From Saprospiraceae bacterium (GTDB lineage Bacteria > Bacteroidota > Bacteroidia > Chitinophagales > Saprospiraceae): a stretch of DNA of 16,174 bases. Within the stretch, counting starts at the first letter, position 1, and every line of letters begins with the position of its first letter. The stretch spans positions 1-16,174 of the forward strand of contig JAHDCE010000021.1 in the NCBI GenBank assembly GCA_020630045.1, read 5' to 3'. Positions 1 to 7,765 of this stretch are shown in pieces. Position numbers and translations under genes: made by a program. A model generated the notes under the pieces. It was not told the DNA's origin. It did not search any database and was given only the letters and a program-made list of their open reading frames with translations.

Positions 1-695
1 TTGAGTTTGCGGAAGCGCATTTCGAATGAATTATAATCTTTCAACAATCGGTTGGCACCGGGTGGAGTCGGTTTCATATCCGACGATTTCGGTGCTTCCA
101 TGTTGCCATTCCTCCGCTTCATCCAACGTATCCCCCAAACCAATGGAAAAATGGAACCGTAAATGTAATATTTTGAACGGACACCAAAGGTAGCTTTCTT
201 CAATACATTTTGTAATGATGGAATCGTATATCTTCGATAATGTCCCAAGTAAACATCATGTCCCGACCAGACACTCATAAAAGCCGGAACGGTTACGAAA
301 AACCAAGCGGCGTTTCCCAGTCTCCGCTTGATGTCTTTCAGTATCGCCAAATCATCTTCTATGTGCTCGATGACATCCATCATAATGACCAAACAATCGG
401 ATGTGCCTTCTGGAATAAACCGAACTTTCTGAATGATTTCGTCTTCGGTCCCGATCATTTCCGCTTCGGTATAATTGATGTCTACTAACCAAACTTTGGA
501 AATATGTTGAGGATAGGCTTTCTGCAATTCGCGAGCGAAAAAACCCGAACCCGCACCAAAGTCAACAATGACCCAATCCCGTTCGGGAAAGTCCCCGACC
601 AAATCACTAAAATATCGGAACAAGGGTATTTTCTTGGACTGATAATACCAATGTGTTTTGGGATCGATGCCATTTTGCAACTCCTTCAAATCCAT
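1..695 (-). CDS. Class I SAM-dependent methyltransferase (3' end outside window)
   Basis: The minus-strand frame is open from the ATG at 693-695 to the window edge, giving 231 codons with the C-terminus missing. I read a Rossmann methyltransferase core: motif I VDFGAGSGFF at about residues 44-53, an acidic strand-2 end (WLVDINYTE, ~69-77), and the motif IMMDVIEHIEDD at ~104-115. A segment VPAFMSVWSGHDVYLGHYRR (~136-155) is typical of the Methyltransf_23/11 proteins found beside polysaccharide and lipid-glycan genes. No signal peptide or membrane helix is visible, so it is probably cytosolic. It lies 50 bp behind the GT2/GT-C fusion on the same strand and is probably co-transcribed, so it may methylate the glycan or lipid acceptor of that pathway; the substrate is inference. 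The frame stays open upstream to 745, but no better ATG occurs there. Confidence 0.85.
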   Translation of the reverse strand, partial: MDLKELQNGIDPKTHWYYQSKKIPLFRYFSDLVGDFPERDWVIVDFGAGSGFFARELQKAYPQHISKVWLVDINYTEAEMIGTEDEIIQKVRFIPEGTSDCLVIMMDVIEHIEDDLAILKDIKRRLGNAAWFFVTVPAFMSVWSGHDVYLGHYRRYTIPSLQNVLKKATFGVRSKYYIYGSIFPLVWGIRWMKRRNGNMEAPKSSDMKPTPPGANRLLKDYNSFEMRFRKL

Positions 696-745
696 TGTTT
701 GTTCGTCTTTTTGTTTAAAAACCGATAAACTAAAGATAATCCATC

Positions 746-3700
746 CTATTTGTTTAACCGTCGTTCCCGTTCTATCTTTTTCATGGTTTTATCCATGTCC
801 TTTTTCAGTTCGACAGCAGGCTTATAACCGGGGTCAATTTTCAAACATTGTTCAAGATGTCGATAAGTGCCTTGGGCATCCGCTGACATCACCGCTTTTT
901 TCGCACTAAAATAATGATGTAGCAATTTATTACCGGCCATGCTTGCAATTTGTGCCCCCATCATATATGCGCTTTGATTTGATCCGCCATAGATGGCGAA
1001 TTTTTCAAGATGGGTCAATGCTTCTTGATAATTTTTTTGACTGCCTTCTAAGGCAAATAATTCCAAGTAGGAATCCGGGTATTTATGATTGAGAGAAACG
1101 ATTCGTTCGAATGTCAGTTTCGCATCTTCCAATTTACCGGAGCGCTGTTGGTATTGCCCTAATAAAATCAACATACTGATGGAAGTATCCGACAGCGGCA
1201 CACCTTGATTTAGTTTTTCTTTCGTTTTTTGGGCGTCATCCATATTCAAATAACACCTGACGGCTCCTTGGATGGCGACATCATTATTCGGATGTTGGGC
1301 GATTTCTTTTTCGAATAGTGCTGCGGCTTCCTCGAGTTTGCCCTCACGTTCTGATAAAATCGCTTGGTAACCGTAATTGATGCCCCTGTTTGAAACGGCG
1401 GTCAACGGAACACCATCCACTTTTTCTACATGCACGGTTTCGGAAGGCCAGACTTCGCTTCTCAATAAATTCATATCTATGAACCTTGAGCTGTAAACAT
1501 CGTAATCACTTTCAACTTCAATCCGTTTTCGGAAGTTGGCGAAATTGACCTTTACTTTTTTATCTTTTGGCAAATCTTTATTTAAATAATATAAAAAAGC
1601 GGACGTATTTTCAGGGCCCCGCAAATTCGACCCGATTCGTGGGGGTTCTCCTTGTTTGAATTCGCTTGTATTGTTTTTCATCCATTCAGCGACACCCCTT
1701 GATGAAACCATCCAATAATCAGTTTCATAATAGGTATAAGCCCCTCGGATGCCACCTACCGTTTCATTAAAATATACATATTGGTAAGGGTGACTTCGAA
1801 TAATCCACCAAGCGGGTAGTGCTAGTAAAACCAATAATAAAATCGAAACGCCCCATTTGCCCGCTTTCGCGGGAACGAAAGAAGGAATTTTCTCCCAACC
1901 CCAAGCAGCCAATATGACCAAGGAAGGATATACAAATAAAAAGTGACGGATACCGTCGTATAATGCCGAATCATTAACGATGGCATACACCGGTGGAAAA
2001 AATGCTGCAAAAGCGACTAAAAGGAGCGGCAATCTTTCCTTAATATTGAATTTATAACCGATTAATATCAATGAAAATAATACCCCCGTAATCAAGAACA
2101 ACGGAGATGAAATCAAAAACCATTTGGGAATATAGTACCAAGGCAAATCGTCTGACCAATAATGGCTTCCCTCAAACAACAATCGAATACTTGTGGAAAA
2201 ATTCGACATTTCTCCCAAGGCTTCAAAGGGATGGGAAAACGGCGCTTCTAATCCGAAAGGCCAGTACAATAGTCCGCCCAAATATCCCAATACCGATACG
2301 CTGACAACCGTTAATATACCTCGAAAAAGCTGCTTGGTATTTTTCAATAATACTCTGGCGTCATGATTCAAAAAATTACCGGCTAATACAAATAAAAAGA
2401 AGTAAGCCAATAGCAATATTCCCCCTACCCTGACATTGATGGCAGCGGCGATTCCCAAGCAAATCATCAGTACCGTTTTGACACTGATAAAAGGCAATTG
2501 GCGGACGAACCGAACCAAATATAAAAGTGTAAACACATAAGCGGCTGCAAAAGGAATATCTTTAGGATTATTCATACTGTGCCCGAATACCCTAGGAGAC
2601 AAAAATATGAATACCAATGCCAACAATCCCACTTTCCACTTACCCGAAACTTCCTTTGCTGTAAGTCCTGTGAATATCATCATGAAAACACCTACTCCCG
2701 CATTTAAAAAGTGTCGGGTATCATATGCATCCCAAGCACTTATTTTTTGGCTGACCCAAGCAGATATATAATCGAATAATCCACCATAATAATACAAATT
2801 ACTATAGGTCAACGCTCCCTTATCCTTTCCATTGGATTGAAAATATTTTAAAACCAAATCCCCATATTTTTTCTGCACAGGTTCATCCGCCGTTATTCCA
2901 AAATCAAAACTTAATATTGGCATAAGGATGGCGATAAAAACAGAAAGCAACACAAAACCCAGCCTGTAATATGAAGGGTCATTCACATTCCATTTCCGCT
3001 CTTTTATTTCCCGTAAGGGAACAGATATAAAATGAGAAAAAAACAAGCGAAGAGCAATCCCGATAGAGGCGACGAACATCTTCAGGGCATCCGGCAATAA
3101 TTTGATTTTCGACTCGGCGACATGTGTCCACTCCAAGGGCATGGATTTCAAACGGACATGATCCAACTTGGCGCTCAAGAGCAATTCAACATCATGTGAC
3201 CATCCGACATTTTTTAATTTCGAAAATAATGACTTGGCGATTTTTGCAGGATAGAGTTTAAATCCACATTGGGTATCCGCTGTCGGCAAATTCGTTAGGA
3301 ATTGTACGATGGCATTGTAGGTCAGACCCGCCGCCCTTCGAACGAAGTTCGCATTTATTTTAGAATGAACATGTTCACGAGAACCCAGATAAATCGTCCG
3401 GTCATCGAATTGATGATTCAAGGATTCCCACCATTTCAATAGCTGTTTTGGGGAGGCCGCCATATCACCGTCTAAGGTTAAAACAAAATCTCCGGAAGCC
3501 ACGGCAACCCCATTTTTCAGTGCGGTTCCTTTCCCTTGGTTTTTTTCTAGTAAAACAATACGGCAACCTGCATCTTTGGCCCATGATTTTGAAAAAGCGT
3601 CAGCCAATAAATCGGCAGTTCCATCCGAACTGCCATCGTCCACCGCAATTATTTCTAATCTACCACCGGCTTTTTGATAAGCCGCACAGAAAGATTTCAG

Positions 3701-3865
3701 CTCGCGGATAGCAGCATCCAACCTTTCCGCTTCATTGAAAAAAGGTAGAACCAAGGACAGAAAAGGCAGCTTCTCCATCGCTTTTTGTTCCACGACGGGT
3801 TTTTCTACCACATCTTTGCCCCTTTTTTTAGGACTGGAATAAGCCTTTTGCTTCCGTTTACTCAT
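746..3865 (-). CDS. Three-part glycosyltransferase: GT2 (Alg5/DPM-like) + GT39-like membrane GT-C + TPR tail
   Basis: This 1039-residue protein has three parts. After a basic N-terminus (1-30), residues ~33-265 form a GT2 domain with LVLPFFNE (38-45), VDDGSSDGT (75-83), the metal-binding DGD (132-134) and the DTQCGFKLY signature (197-205) of dolichyl/polyprenyl-phosphate sugar synthases (DPM1/Alg5 type). Residues ~300-690 form a polytopic GT-C domain: an acidic motif ADEP (326-329) after the first helix as in GT39/PMT enzymes, NPKDIPFA (433-440), and about ten hydrophobic segments. Residues ~825-1030 are TPR-like helices (around 841-863, 895-927 and 1000-1016). In known systems GT2 enzymes load a sugar onto a polyprenyl phosphate and GT-C enzymes move it to an acceptor outside the membrane; carrying both steps in one chain is inference. 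The start ATG is at 3863-3865. No clean promoter box is visible upstream on this strand. Confidence 0.85.
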   Translation of the reverse strand: MSKRKQKAYSSPKKRGKDVVEKPVVEQKAMEKLPFLSLVLPFFNEAERLDAAIRELKSFCAAYQKAGGRLEIIAVDDGSSDGTADLLADAFSKSWAKDAGCRIVLLEKNQGKGTALKNGVAVASGDFVLTLDGDMAASPKQLLKWWESLNHQFDDRTIYLGSREHVHSKINANFVRRAAGLTYNAIVQFLTNLPTADTQCGFKLYPAKIAKSLFSKLKNVGWSHDVELLLSAKLDHVRLKSMPLEWTHVAESKIKLLPDALKMFVASIGIALRLFFSHFISVPLREIKERKWNVNDPSYYRLGFVLLSVFIAILMPILSFDFGITADEPVQKKYGDLVLKYFQSNGKDKGALTYSNLYYYGGLFDYISAWVSQKISAWDAYDTRHFLNAGVGVFMMIFTGLTAKEVSGKWKVGLLALVFIFLSPRVFGHSMNNPKDIPFAAAYVFTLLYLVRFVRQLPFISVKTVLMICLGIAAAINVRVGGILLLAYFFLFVLAGNFLNHDARVLLKNTKQLFRGILTVVSVSVLGYLGGLLYWPFGLEAPFSHPFEALGEMSNFSTSIRLLFEGSHYWSDDLPWYYIPKWFLISSPLFLITGVLFSLILIGYKFNIKERLPLLLVAFAAFFPPVYAIVNDSALYDGIRHFLFVYPSLVILAAWGWEKIPSFVPAKAGKWGVSILLLVLLALPAWWIIRSHPYQYVYFNETVGGIRGAYTYYETDYWMVSSRGVAEWMKNNTSEFKQGEPPRIGSNLRGPENTSAFLYYLNKDLPKDKKVKVNFANFRKRIEVESDYDVYSSRFIDMNLLRSEVWPSETVHVEKVDGVPLTAVSNRGINYGYQAILSEREGKLEEAAALFEKEIAQHPNNDVAIQGAVRCYLNMDDAQKTKEKLNQGVPLSDTSISMLILLGQYQQRSGKLEDAKLTFERIVSLNHKYPDSYLELFALEGSQKNYQEALTHLEKFAIYGGSNQSAYMMGAQIASMAGNKLLHHYFSAKKAVMSADAQGTYRHLEQCLKIDPGYKPAVELKKDMDKTMKKIERERRLNK

Positions 3866-3903
3866 AATCTGTCCGGTTCATTTTCTATTTTCGGCTTAAA
3901 AAT

Positions 3904-3933
3904 ATTGTATTTTTTCTATCCTTCGTAATTTTG
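3904..3933 (+). promoter_or_regulatory. Bacteroidota-type promoter for the propeller/ctlX pair
   Basis: TAATTTTG at 3926-3933 is an exact match to the Bacteroidota -7 consensus TAnnTTTG, with ATTG at 3904-3907 (18-bp spacing) as the -33 element. It places transcription start near 3937-3940. This rules out the in-frame TTG at 3931 as the start codon and supports ATG 3979 for the downstream gene. Confidence 0.65.
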
Positions 3934-3978
3934 TGCCCTATTCCCCTTCGGGAAACCATCATTCAGAAATTTAATGAT

Positions 3979-4857
3979 ATGAAACCTGCCTTATTCTTTT
4001 TCTTTTGGTTGTTCACGATTTCCACACTAACAGCCCAATTGCCCAATACGGAGGTTTGGTTGTTTAGCTACCGAATGGAAAACGCGAACGACTTGACCAT
4101 TTATCATCCAAGGCTATTGACCTGGGAAAATCGTGGTGGATACAACAACCAACCTCACTTCATCAATAACGAAGTGTATATCACCCGCTCTTTCGGAAAT
4201 AATCAAACGGATATCGTTTCCTACAACCTTTCCAAAAATACCAAATCCAGGGTCACCAACTCCAGCCTCAGCGAATACTCTCCGACATTACATCCTGATA
4301 AAAAGCATTTTTCAGTGGTTCGGGTTGAGGAAAACAATGACCAGAGACTTTGGCTGATGCCTTTGGATCGCAGCGACCAAGGCGAAGTCGTCGCCCCTGA
4401 GATTACGAATGTTGGTTATCATTGTTGGTTAAATAAAAACGAAGTCGCCCTGTTCTTAGTCGATGAAAGTTCAGGACATGAAATCGTTATTTACAATACT
4501 TCTTCCAAAACTAAAAAATCCATCGCCACTAATGTAGGCCGTACCATGAAACGAATGCCGAACGGAGATTTACTTTTTATTCGGAAAGGAAATTACGGCA
4601 AATGGTTTTTCAAAAGATATATGATGGCGAATAACCGAAGTGCGACCATGGGAGAAATTCCGGAAGGCTCGGAAGATTTCGACGTATTACCTGACGGCGA
4701 CATCATTCAAATCAGAAAAGACGGCATCTTCGTTTACCGTACGGGATCGGACAGGGGATGGAAAAAAATCGGAACGATTCCAGCTTTTCTCAGAGGAAAA
4801 ATCACTAGGGTAGCCACGGACGACCGAAGGCTGGCTTTAGTAGTCAACAAATCTTAA
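3979..4857 (+). CDS. Secreted protein with TolB/PD40-like beta-propeller repeats
   Basis: The protein has 292 residues from the ATG at 3979. That start begins a clean signal peptide, MKPALFFFFWLFTISTLTAQ, probably cleaved near residue 20, so the protein is exported, likely to the periplasm. The mature part shows repeated blade-like strands in the style of PD40/TolB proteins, best seen at SEYSPTLHPDKKHFSVVRVE (~86-105) followed by a short LWLMPLD strand, and again at DEDVLPDGDI-like turns near 4680-4710. It is too short for a full TolB and lacks TolB's N-terminal domain. A TTG start at 3931 is in frame but lies inside the promoter. The gene sits 20 bp upstream of the CtlX-like hydrolase and is probably co-transcribed. 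I cannot assign a ligand or enzyme activity. Confidence 0.75.
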   Translation: MKPALFFFFWLFTISTLTAQLPNTEVWLFSYRMENANDLTIYHPRLLTWENRGGYNNQPHFINNEVYITRSFGNNQTDIVSYNLSKNTKSRVTNSSLSEYSPTLHPDKKHFSVVRVEENNDQRLWLMPLDRSDQGEVVAPEITNVGYHCWLNKNEVALFLVDESSGHEIVIYNTSSKTKKSIATNVGRTMKRMPNGDLLFIRKGNYGKWFFKRYMMANNRSATMGEIPEGSEDFDVLPDGDIIQIRKDGIFVYRTGSDRGWKKIGTIPAFLRGKITRVATDDRRLALVVNKS

Positions 4858-4877
4858 TCGGACGCTAGTAACAAAGT

Positions 4878-5831
4878 ATGAAGCAGCAGATTACACAACA
4901 TATCATGATGGTCCGCCCTGCCAATTTCGGATTTAACGAAGAAACGGCGACCAATAATGCATTCCAAAATCCTGAAACGAATTTGACCACGGAAGAAATC
5001 CGCGAAAAAGCCATTCAGGAATTCGACGGTTTCGTTCGTAAACTTTCGGACAATGGAATTCGGATACATTTGATACAAGATACTGACACTCCTAGGAAAC
5101 CCGATGCGGTATTTCCAAATAACTGGGTGACATTCCATCACAATGGAACTGTTATCACCTACCCTTTGAATGCGGTAAAAAGACGTGTGGAACGACGCGA
5201 AGACATCATTGATTCCATTAAAGAAAAATTCGATATCAAACGTAGGGTTCGATTTGAAGAGTATGAAGGAGCCGGAAAATACCTAGAAGGAACGGGCAGT
5301 ATGATTCTCGATCGGATACATCGAATCGCCTATGCCTGCATCGGCCCTAGAACCGATGAATATTTATTCGAAGAATTTTGCAAATGGGCCGACTACAAAA
5401 AAGCCCAATTCCGCTCCATAGATGATGCCGGACAGGATATTTATCATACCAATGTAATGATGGCGCTAGGAGAATCCTTCGTCGTTATCTGTTTGGATAC
5501 GATACATGATGCAAAAGAGCGTTCCGTTTTAGAAAACATGTTCAAGGAAACGGAGAAAGAAATCATAGAAATTTCTTTGGAGCAAATGAAATCTTTTGCG
5601 GGCAATATGCTACAAGTCCGAAATGAAGAAGGAAAAACATTCTTGGTCATGTCGGAACAAGCTTTCAAATCCTTATCAGATGAACAAGTAGGGCAAATTG
5701 AAAAGCATACCAACATCCTGCACGCTCCGCTTTATACCATTGAACAATTCGGTGGTGGTAGCGCTAGATGTATGATGGCGGAAATTTTCCTTCCGGAAAA
5801 AGAGTCCGAGGTTTCACATACTGTTGTGTAA
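4878..5831 (+). CDS. ctlX: CtlX-type amidinohydrolase (citrulline/arginine deiminase-related)
   Basis: The protein has 317 residues, a length typical of the family, and belongs to the pentein (guanidino-group modifying) fold. Visible hallmarks are MMVRPANFGFN (10-20), VFPNNWVTFH (78-87), EGTGSMILDR (137-146) with the conserved Glu, IYHTNVMM (188-195) with the catalytic His190, and FGGGSARCMMAE (291-302) with the nucleophile Cys298. This arrangement matches the citrulline-utilisation hydrolase CtlX, described in Francisella as converting citrulline to ornithine; relatives include arginine deiminase and dimethylarginine dimethylaminohydrolase. There is no signal peptide, so it is cytosolic. It starts 20 bp after the propeller gene and ends directly against the stop codon of the convergent lipoprotein gene. 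The subfamily is confident; the exact substrate here is inferred. Confidence 0.85.
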   Translation: MKQQITQHIMMVRPANFGFNEETATNNAFQNPETNLTTEEIREKAIQEFDGFVRKLSDNGIRIHLIQDTDTPRKPDAVFPNNWVTFHHNGTVITYPLNAVKRRVERREDIIDSIKEKFDIKRRVRFEEYEGAGKYLEGTGSMILDRIHRIAYACIGPRTDEYLFEEFCKWADYKKAQFRSIDDAGQDIYHTNVMMALGESFVVICLDTIHDAKERSVLENMFKETEKEIIEISLEQMKSFAGNMLQVRNEEGKTFLVMSEQAFKSLSDEQVGQIEKHTNILHAPLYTIEQFGGGSARCMMAEIFLPEKESEVSHTVV

Positions 5832-6329
5832 TCAATCCGAATAAGTCGGCACTCCCGGAGGAAATGTTGCAGCAACATGATGATTCTTCTTCCAAAGGAT
5901 ATTGATATGTTCCATACCATCGTATTGGGAACGTGAAGTCAACATACGACCATCCACACAAATGCCGTTTGACGCGGAGTCCGGTTGATTGAAGTCAATG
6001 GGCTGCCCCTTGGCAGTGGTCAACAAACAATCGAATTTCTTTTCCATATCCAAATAATACGCTATTGACATCCCCGCCAATCGTTCGGTATTGGACAGAT
6101 AGAGGTAAAATTTATTGTATCCTTCATTCTCTGTTCTATTGCATTGATAGATGTGTTTTCCGGTCAAGGAATCCAAGGAAAAACAGTTGAATTTTTCCAA
6201 ATATTTTTCAGGCAGTCGTTTTCCGAACACTAGGGTTTCTTCTCCGAATTTAATCTCCGGACGTTGGGTTTCGAATGAACCGCAACCCAAACAAAAAAGA
6301 AGGAAGATAAATGGTATCAGGTATTTCAT
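5832..6329 (-). CDS. Small lipoprotein of unknown function
   Basis: The protein has 165 residues. The N-terminus MKYLIPFIFLLFCLGCGSFE is a short lipoprotein signal with lipobox CLGC, so the lipid-bearing residue is Cys16. The rest is soluble and strand-rich: FGEETLVFGKRLPEKYLEKF near 28-47, cysteines at ~49 and ~63, and MEKKFDCLLTTAKGQPIDF towards the C-terminal half. I do not recognise a family. The stop codon abuts that of the convergent ctlX-like gene, leaving no room for a terminator between them. No SDDDD-like tract follows the cysteine, so it is probably periplasm-facing. Confidence 0.75.
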   Translation of the reverse strand: MKYLIPFIFLLFCLGCGSFETQRPEIKFGEETLVFGKRLPEKYLEKFNCFSLDSLTGKHIYQCNRTENEGYNKFYLYLSNTERLAGMSIAYYLDMEKKFDCLLTTAKGQPIDFNQPDSASNGICVDGRMLTSRSQYDGMEHINILWKKNHHVAATFPPGVPTYSD

Positions 6330-6333
6330 GATA

Positions 6334-6341
6334 CAAATATA
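6334..6341 (-). promoter_or_regulatory. Predicted -7 box for the 165-residue lipoprotein gene
   Basis: Read on the minus strand this is TATATTTG, an exact TAnnTTTG match, ending 4 bases before the ATG at 6329. If it is used, transcription would start at or within a few bases of the start codon, giving a leaderless or nearly leaderless mRNA. No TTG is seen at the -33 position. Confidence 0.35.
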
Positions 6342-6387
6342 ATTACACCTTTACTTTGAACGGAAACACTTGGTATATGAATAGGAA

Positions 6388-6414
6388 AAGGTCCCGGAAA
6401 TTTTCCGAGACCTT
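6388..6414 (-). terminator. Hairpin, likely terminator of the RskA-like lipoprotein gene
   Basis: AAGGTC (6388-6393) pairs with GACCTT (6409-6414), and an inner CGGAA/TTCCG stem lies across one mismatch, around a 4-base loop. On the minus strand the hairpin is followed by TTTCCTATT, a weak U-tract. It stands about 130 bases past the stop codon of the gene ending at 6543 and about 60 bases upstream of the next minus-strand gene. The long 3' untranslated stretch makes the assignment moderate. Confidence 0.5.
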
Positions 6415-6542
6415 CACCAAAACATTTAAAAACATTGTGCCTTTTAGTTGACACATCAAACAAAAACGATTCTTGGGAAAAGTTCTGATTTACTAATTGA
6501 ATACACTATGCAATAAGTTCTTTGAGAATTTGAGATTGAATT

Positions 6543-7433
6543 TTATCTAGAAGCCGTACCGGTAGGATTGGTATTGGCTGCATTGTTGGTCATATCATAT
6601 GCAGTATGATCTGCCGCTCCAGCAGGAACACCGCTCAACAAAGGCTTTAATGTAAATGGAGCGGGAGAGTTGTCCGGGCTAGGCTCTATGGAGATGACGA
6701 CAGTCGCACCTGACAAATCAGTAGGGAAAGAAAGTCCGGCAGGAGCATTCGTCAAAAAGTCTTCACCCGGGAACGCAGGGCCTCCGTTCGGTCCGCTGTA
6801 AGGAGCGGCGTCATCAGCTCCGCCAGCATCTAGGAACCGTCCGGTAGAAAGCGGTTGTCCACCAATCACCGCCCATCCTTCATACATCCAACCGGCAGGC
6901 AATGTCGGCAAATCCAATCCGGCTCCTGGTCCGGCAGCAGGGTCTAGGAACCATACTCCGCTCAATTCATCGGATGTCATATCATTTGTTGGTGTCGCTA
7001 GGATATATTTTCCTGTAGCTCCTGTAAAATCAGAGCCTAATGCAGCTCCGTGGCTGACTGTCAATGGTGCTGAAGTTCCTGAGAAATCACCGGCTAATAC
7101 GTGAACATCACTAGGAGCCGGGTCCGGGTCAACAGCTGGCTCTATTGTCAATACAAAAGTCGAGGCATTGGACAAATCGTCTGCACTTACGGTAAAAGTG
7201 GTCTGAGACATCGTACCCGTAGCATCTACTGTAAATACACCAGAAGTGACCGCGCTACCATCTACGATCAACCAACCTTCATAGACATAATCTCCTCCTA
7301 GATCTTCTAGGCCGTTAAAGTTGAGTCTCAATTCTTCTGTGCCGCTATTGTCATCATCATCTGAACAAGATGAAAAGGCGAAACCGATAAAAAGGATGAA
7401 TGCTAAAAAACTAATTTTTGATAATGATTTCAT
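6543..7433 (-). CDS. Surface lipoprotein with two RskA-C-like (anti-sigma-K C-terminal) domains
   Basis: The protein has 296 residues. The signal peptide ends in FSSC (Cys23), followed at once by SDDDD, the tract that in Bacteroidota directs lipoproteins to the cell surface. The mature part holds two copies of one module. Copy 1 (~48-118) has YVYEGWLIVDG, a SGVFTVDATG turn, then FVLTIEPAVD and VHVLAGDFSG. Copy 2 (~180-269) has WMYEGWAVIGG, STGRFLDAGG, VVISIEPSPD and TLKPLLSG. The order YxxWLI-DG / SxGxFxVD / LTIEP-pxP / vLxG matches the C-terminal domain of anti-sigma-K factor RskA (PF10099). There is no anti-sigma N-terminal domain and no transmembrane helix, so it is not a standard anti-sigma factor. 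It is divergent from the response-regulator operon at 7826 and shares an inverted-repeat site with it. The function is unknown. Confidence 0.8.
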   Translation of the reverse strand: MKSLSKISFLAFILFIGFAFSSCSDDDDNSGTEELRLNFNGLEDLGGDYVYEGWLIVDGSAVTSGVFTVDATGTMSQTTFTVSADDLSNASTFVLTIEPAVDPDPAPSDVHVLAGDFSGTSAPLTVSHGAALGSDFTGATGKYILATPTNDMTSDELSGVWFLDPAAGPGAGLDLPTLPAGWMYEGWAVIGGQPLSTGRFLDAGGADDAAPYSGPNGGPAFPGEDFLTNAPAGLSFPTDLSGATVVISIEPSPDNSPAPFTLKPLLSGVPAGAADHTAYDMTNNAANTNPTGTASR

Positions 7434-7520
7434 GATACATGATTTTTGTTGTGAAGCGGTTCGTAACTATCATTTCGAAAGGGTAGTTAAAGCTTCGTTT
7501 TAAAATGTTTGATGATTTGG

Positions 7521-7542
7521 CGGGGAAGTCATTTCCTCCCCG
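7521..7542 (-). other. 5'-leader hairpin of the RskA-like lipoprotein mRNA
   Basis: CGGGGA (7521-7526) and TCCCCG (7537-7542) form a 6-bp stem with a 10-base loop. On the minus strand it begins within a few bases of the predicted transcription start and about 90 bases before the ATG. It could stabilise the mRNA 5' end or be a regulatory fold. Confidence 0.4.
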
Positions 7543-7552
7543 ATTACAAACA

Positions 7553-7560
7553 CAAATTTA
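7553..7560 (-). promoter_or_regulatory. -7 promoter box of the RskA-like lipoprotein gene
   Basis: Minus-strand TAAATTTG is an exact TAnnTTTG match. Transcription would start near 7546-7549, leaving an untranslated leader of about 110 bases. No TTG is seen at the -33 position, which suggests dependence on an activator. Confidence 0.5.
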
Positions 7561-7588
7561 GTCCTAGGGTATCCCAGCGGCTTCACGA

Positions 7589-7611
7589 AAATATCACAGA
7601 AGTATAACGGT
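7589..7611 (-). repeat. Inverted-repeat element, copy A (predicted operator facing the lipoprotein gene)
   Basis: The plus strand reads AAATATCACAGAA then GTATAACGGT. It matches the reverse complement of 7766-7788 at 21 of 23 positions. Read towards the lipoprotein gene it contains CTGTGATA preceded by a degenerate CGTTATA half-site. Its inner edge is 28 bp upstream of the leftward -7 box. Confidence 0.6.
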
Positions 7612-7702
7612 GCGACCTACTACTATTAAACAGTTGATAATCAATTTAAAAACAAGGAGAAAAATTATTTTTTAGCGAAAAAAAATTTAGAATTTCAAAA
7701 AA

Positions 7703-7741
7703 TCGGACTCAAATTGGAAAATGATCGCGTCCGCAGTCCGA
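7703..7741. repeat. 7-bp inverted repeat
   Basis: TCGGACT (7703-7709) and AGTCCGA (7735-7741) are perfect inverted arms separated by 25 bases, between the two operator copies. The role is unknown: it could be an RNA stem or chance. Confidence 0.3.
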
Positions 7742-7765
7742 CAAGAATTATTAAATTGGAATAGA

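Noticed and set aside
3931..3978. TTG start adding 16 residues to the propeller-like protein
   Set aside because: The TTG is inside the TAATTTTG promoter box, and the ATG at 3979 starts a clean signal peptide.
7618..7625. TACTACTA (TAGTAGTA on the minus strand) as a third copy of the 24-bp element
   Set aside because: Only the 8-base half is present; the ATAAAACCACTAC part is missing and it lies 57 bp from the nearest -7 box, unlike the 20-21 bp of the two real copies.
7667..7685. A/T hairpin (ATTTTTT-AGCG-AAAAAAA) as a terminator or small RNA end
   Set aside because: There is no GC stem and no gene ends nearby on either strand; an AT-rich run is enough to explain it.
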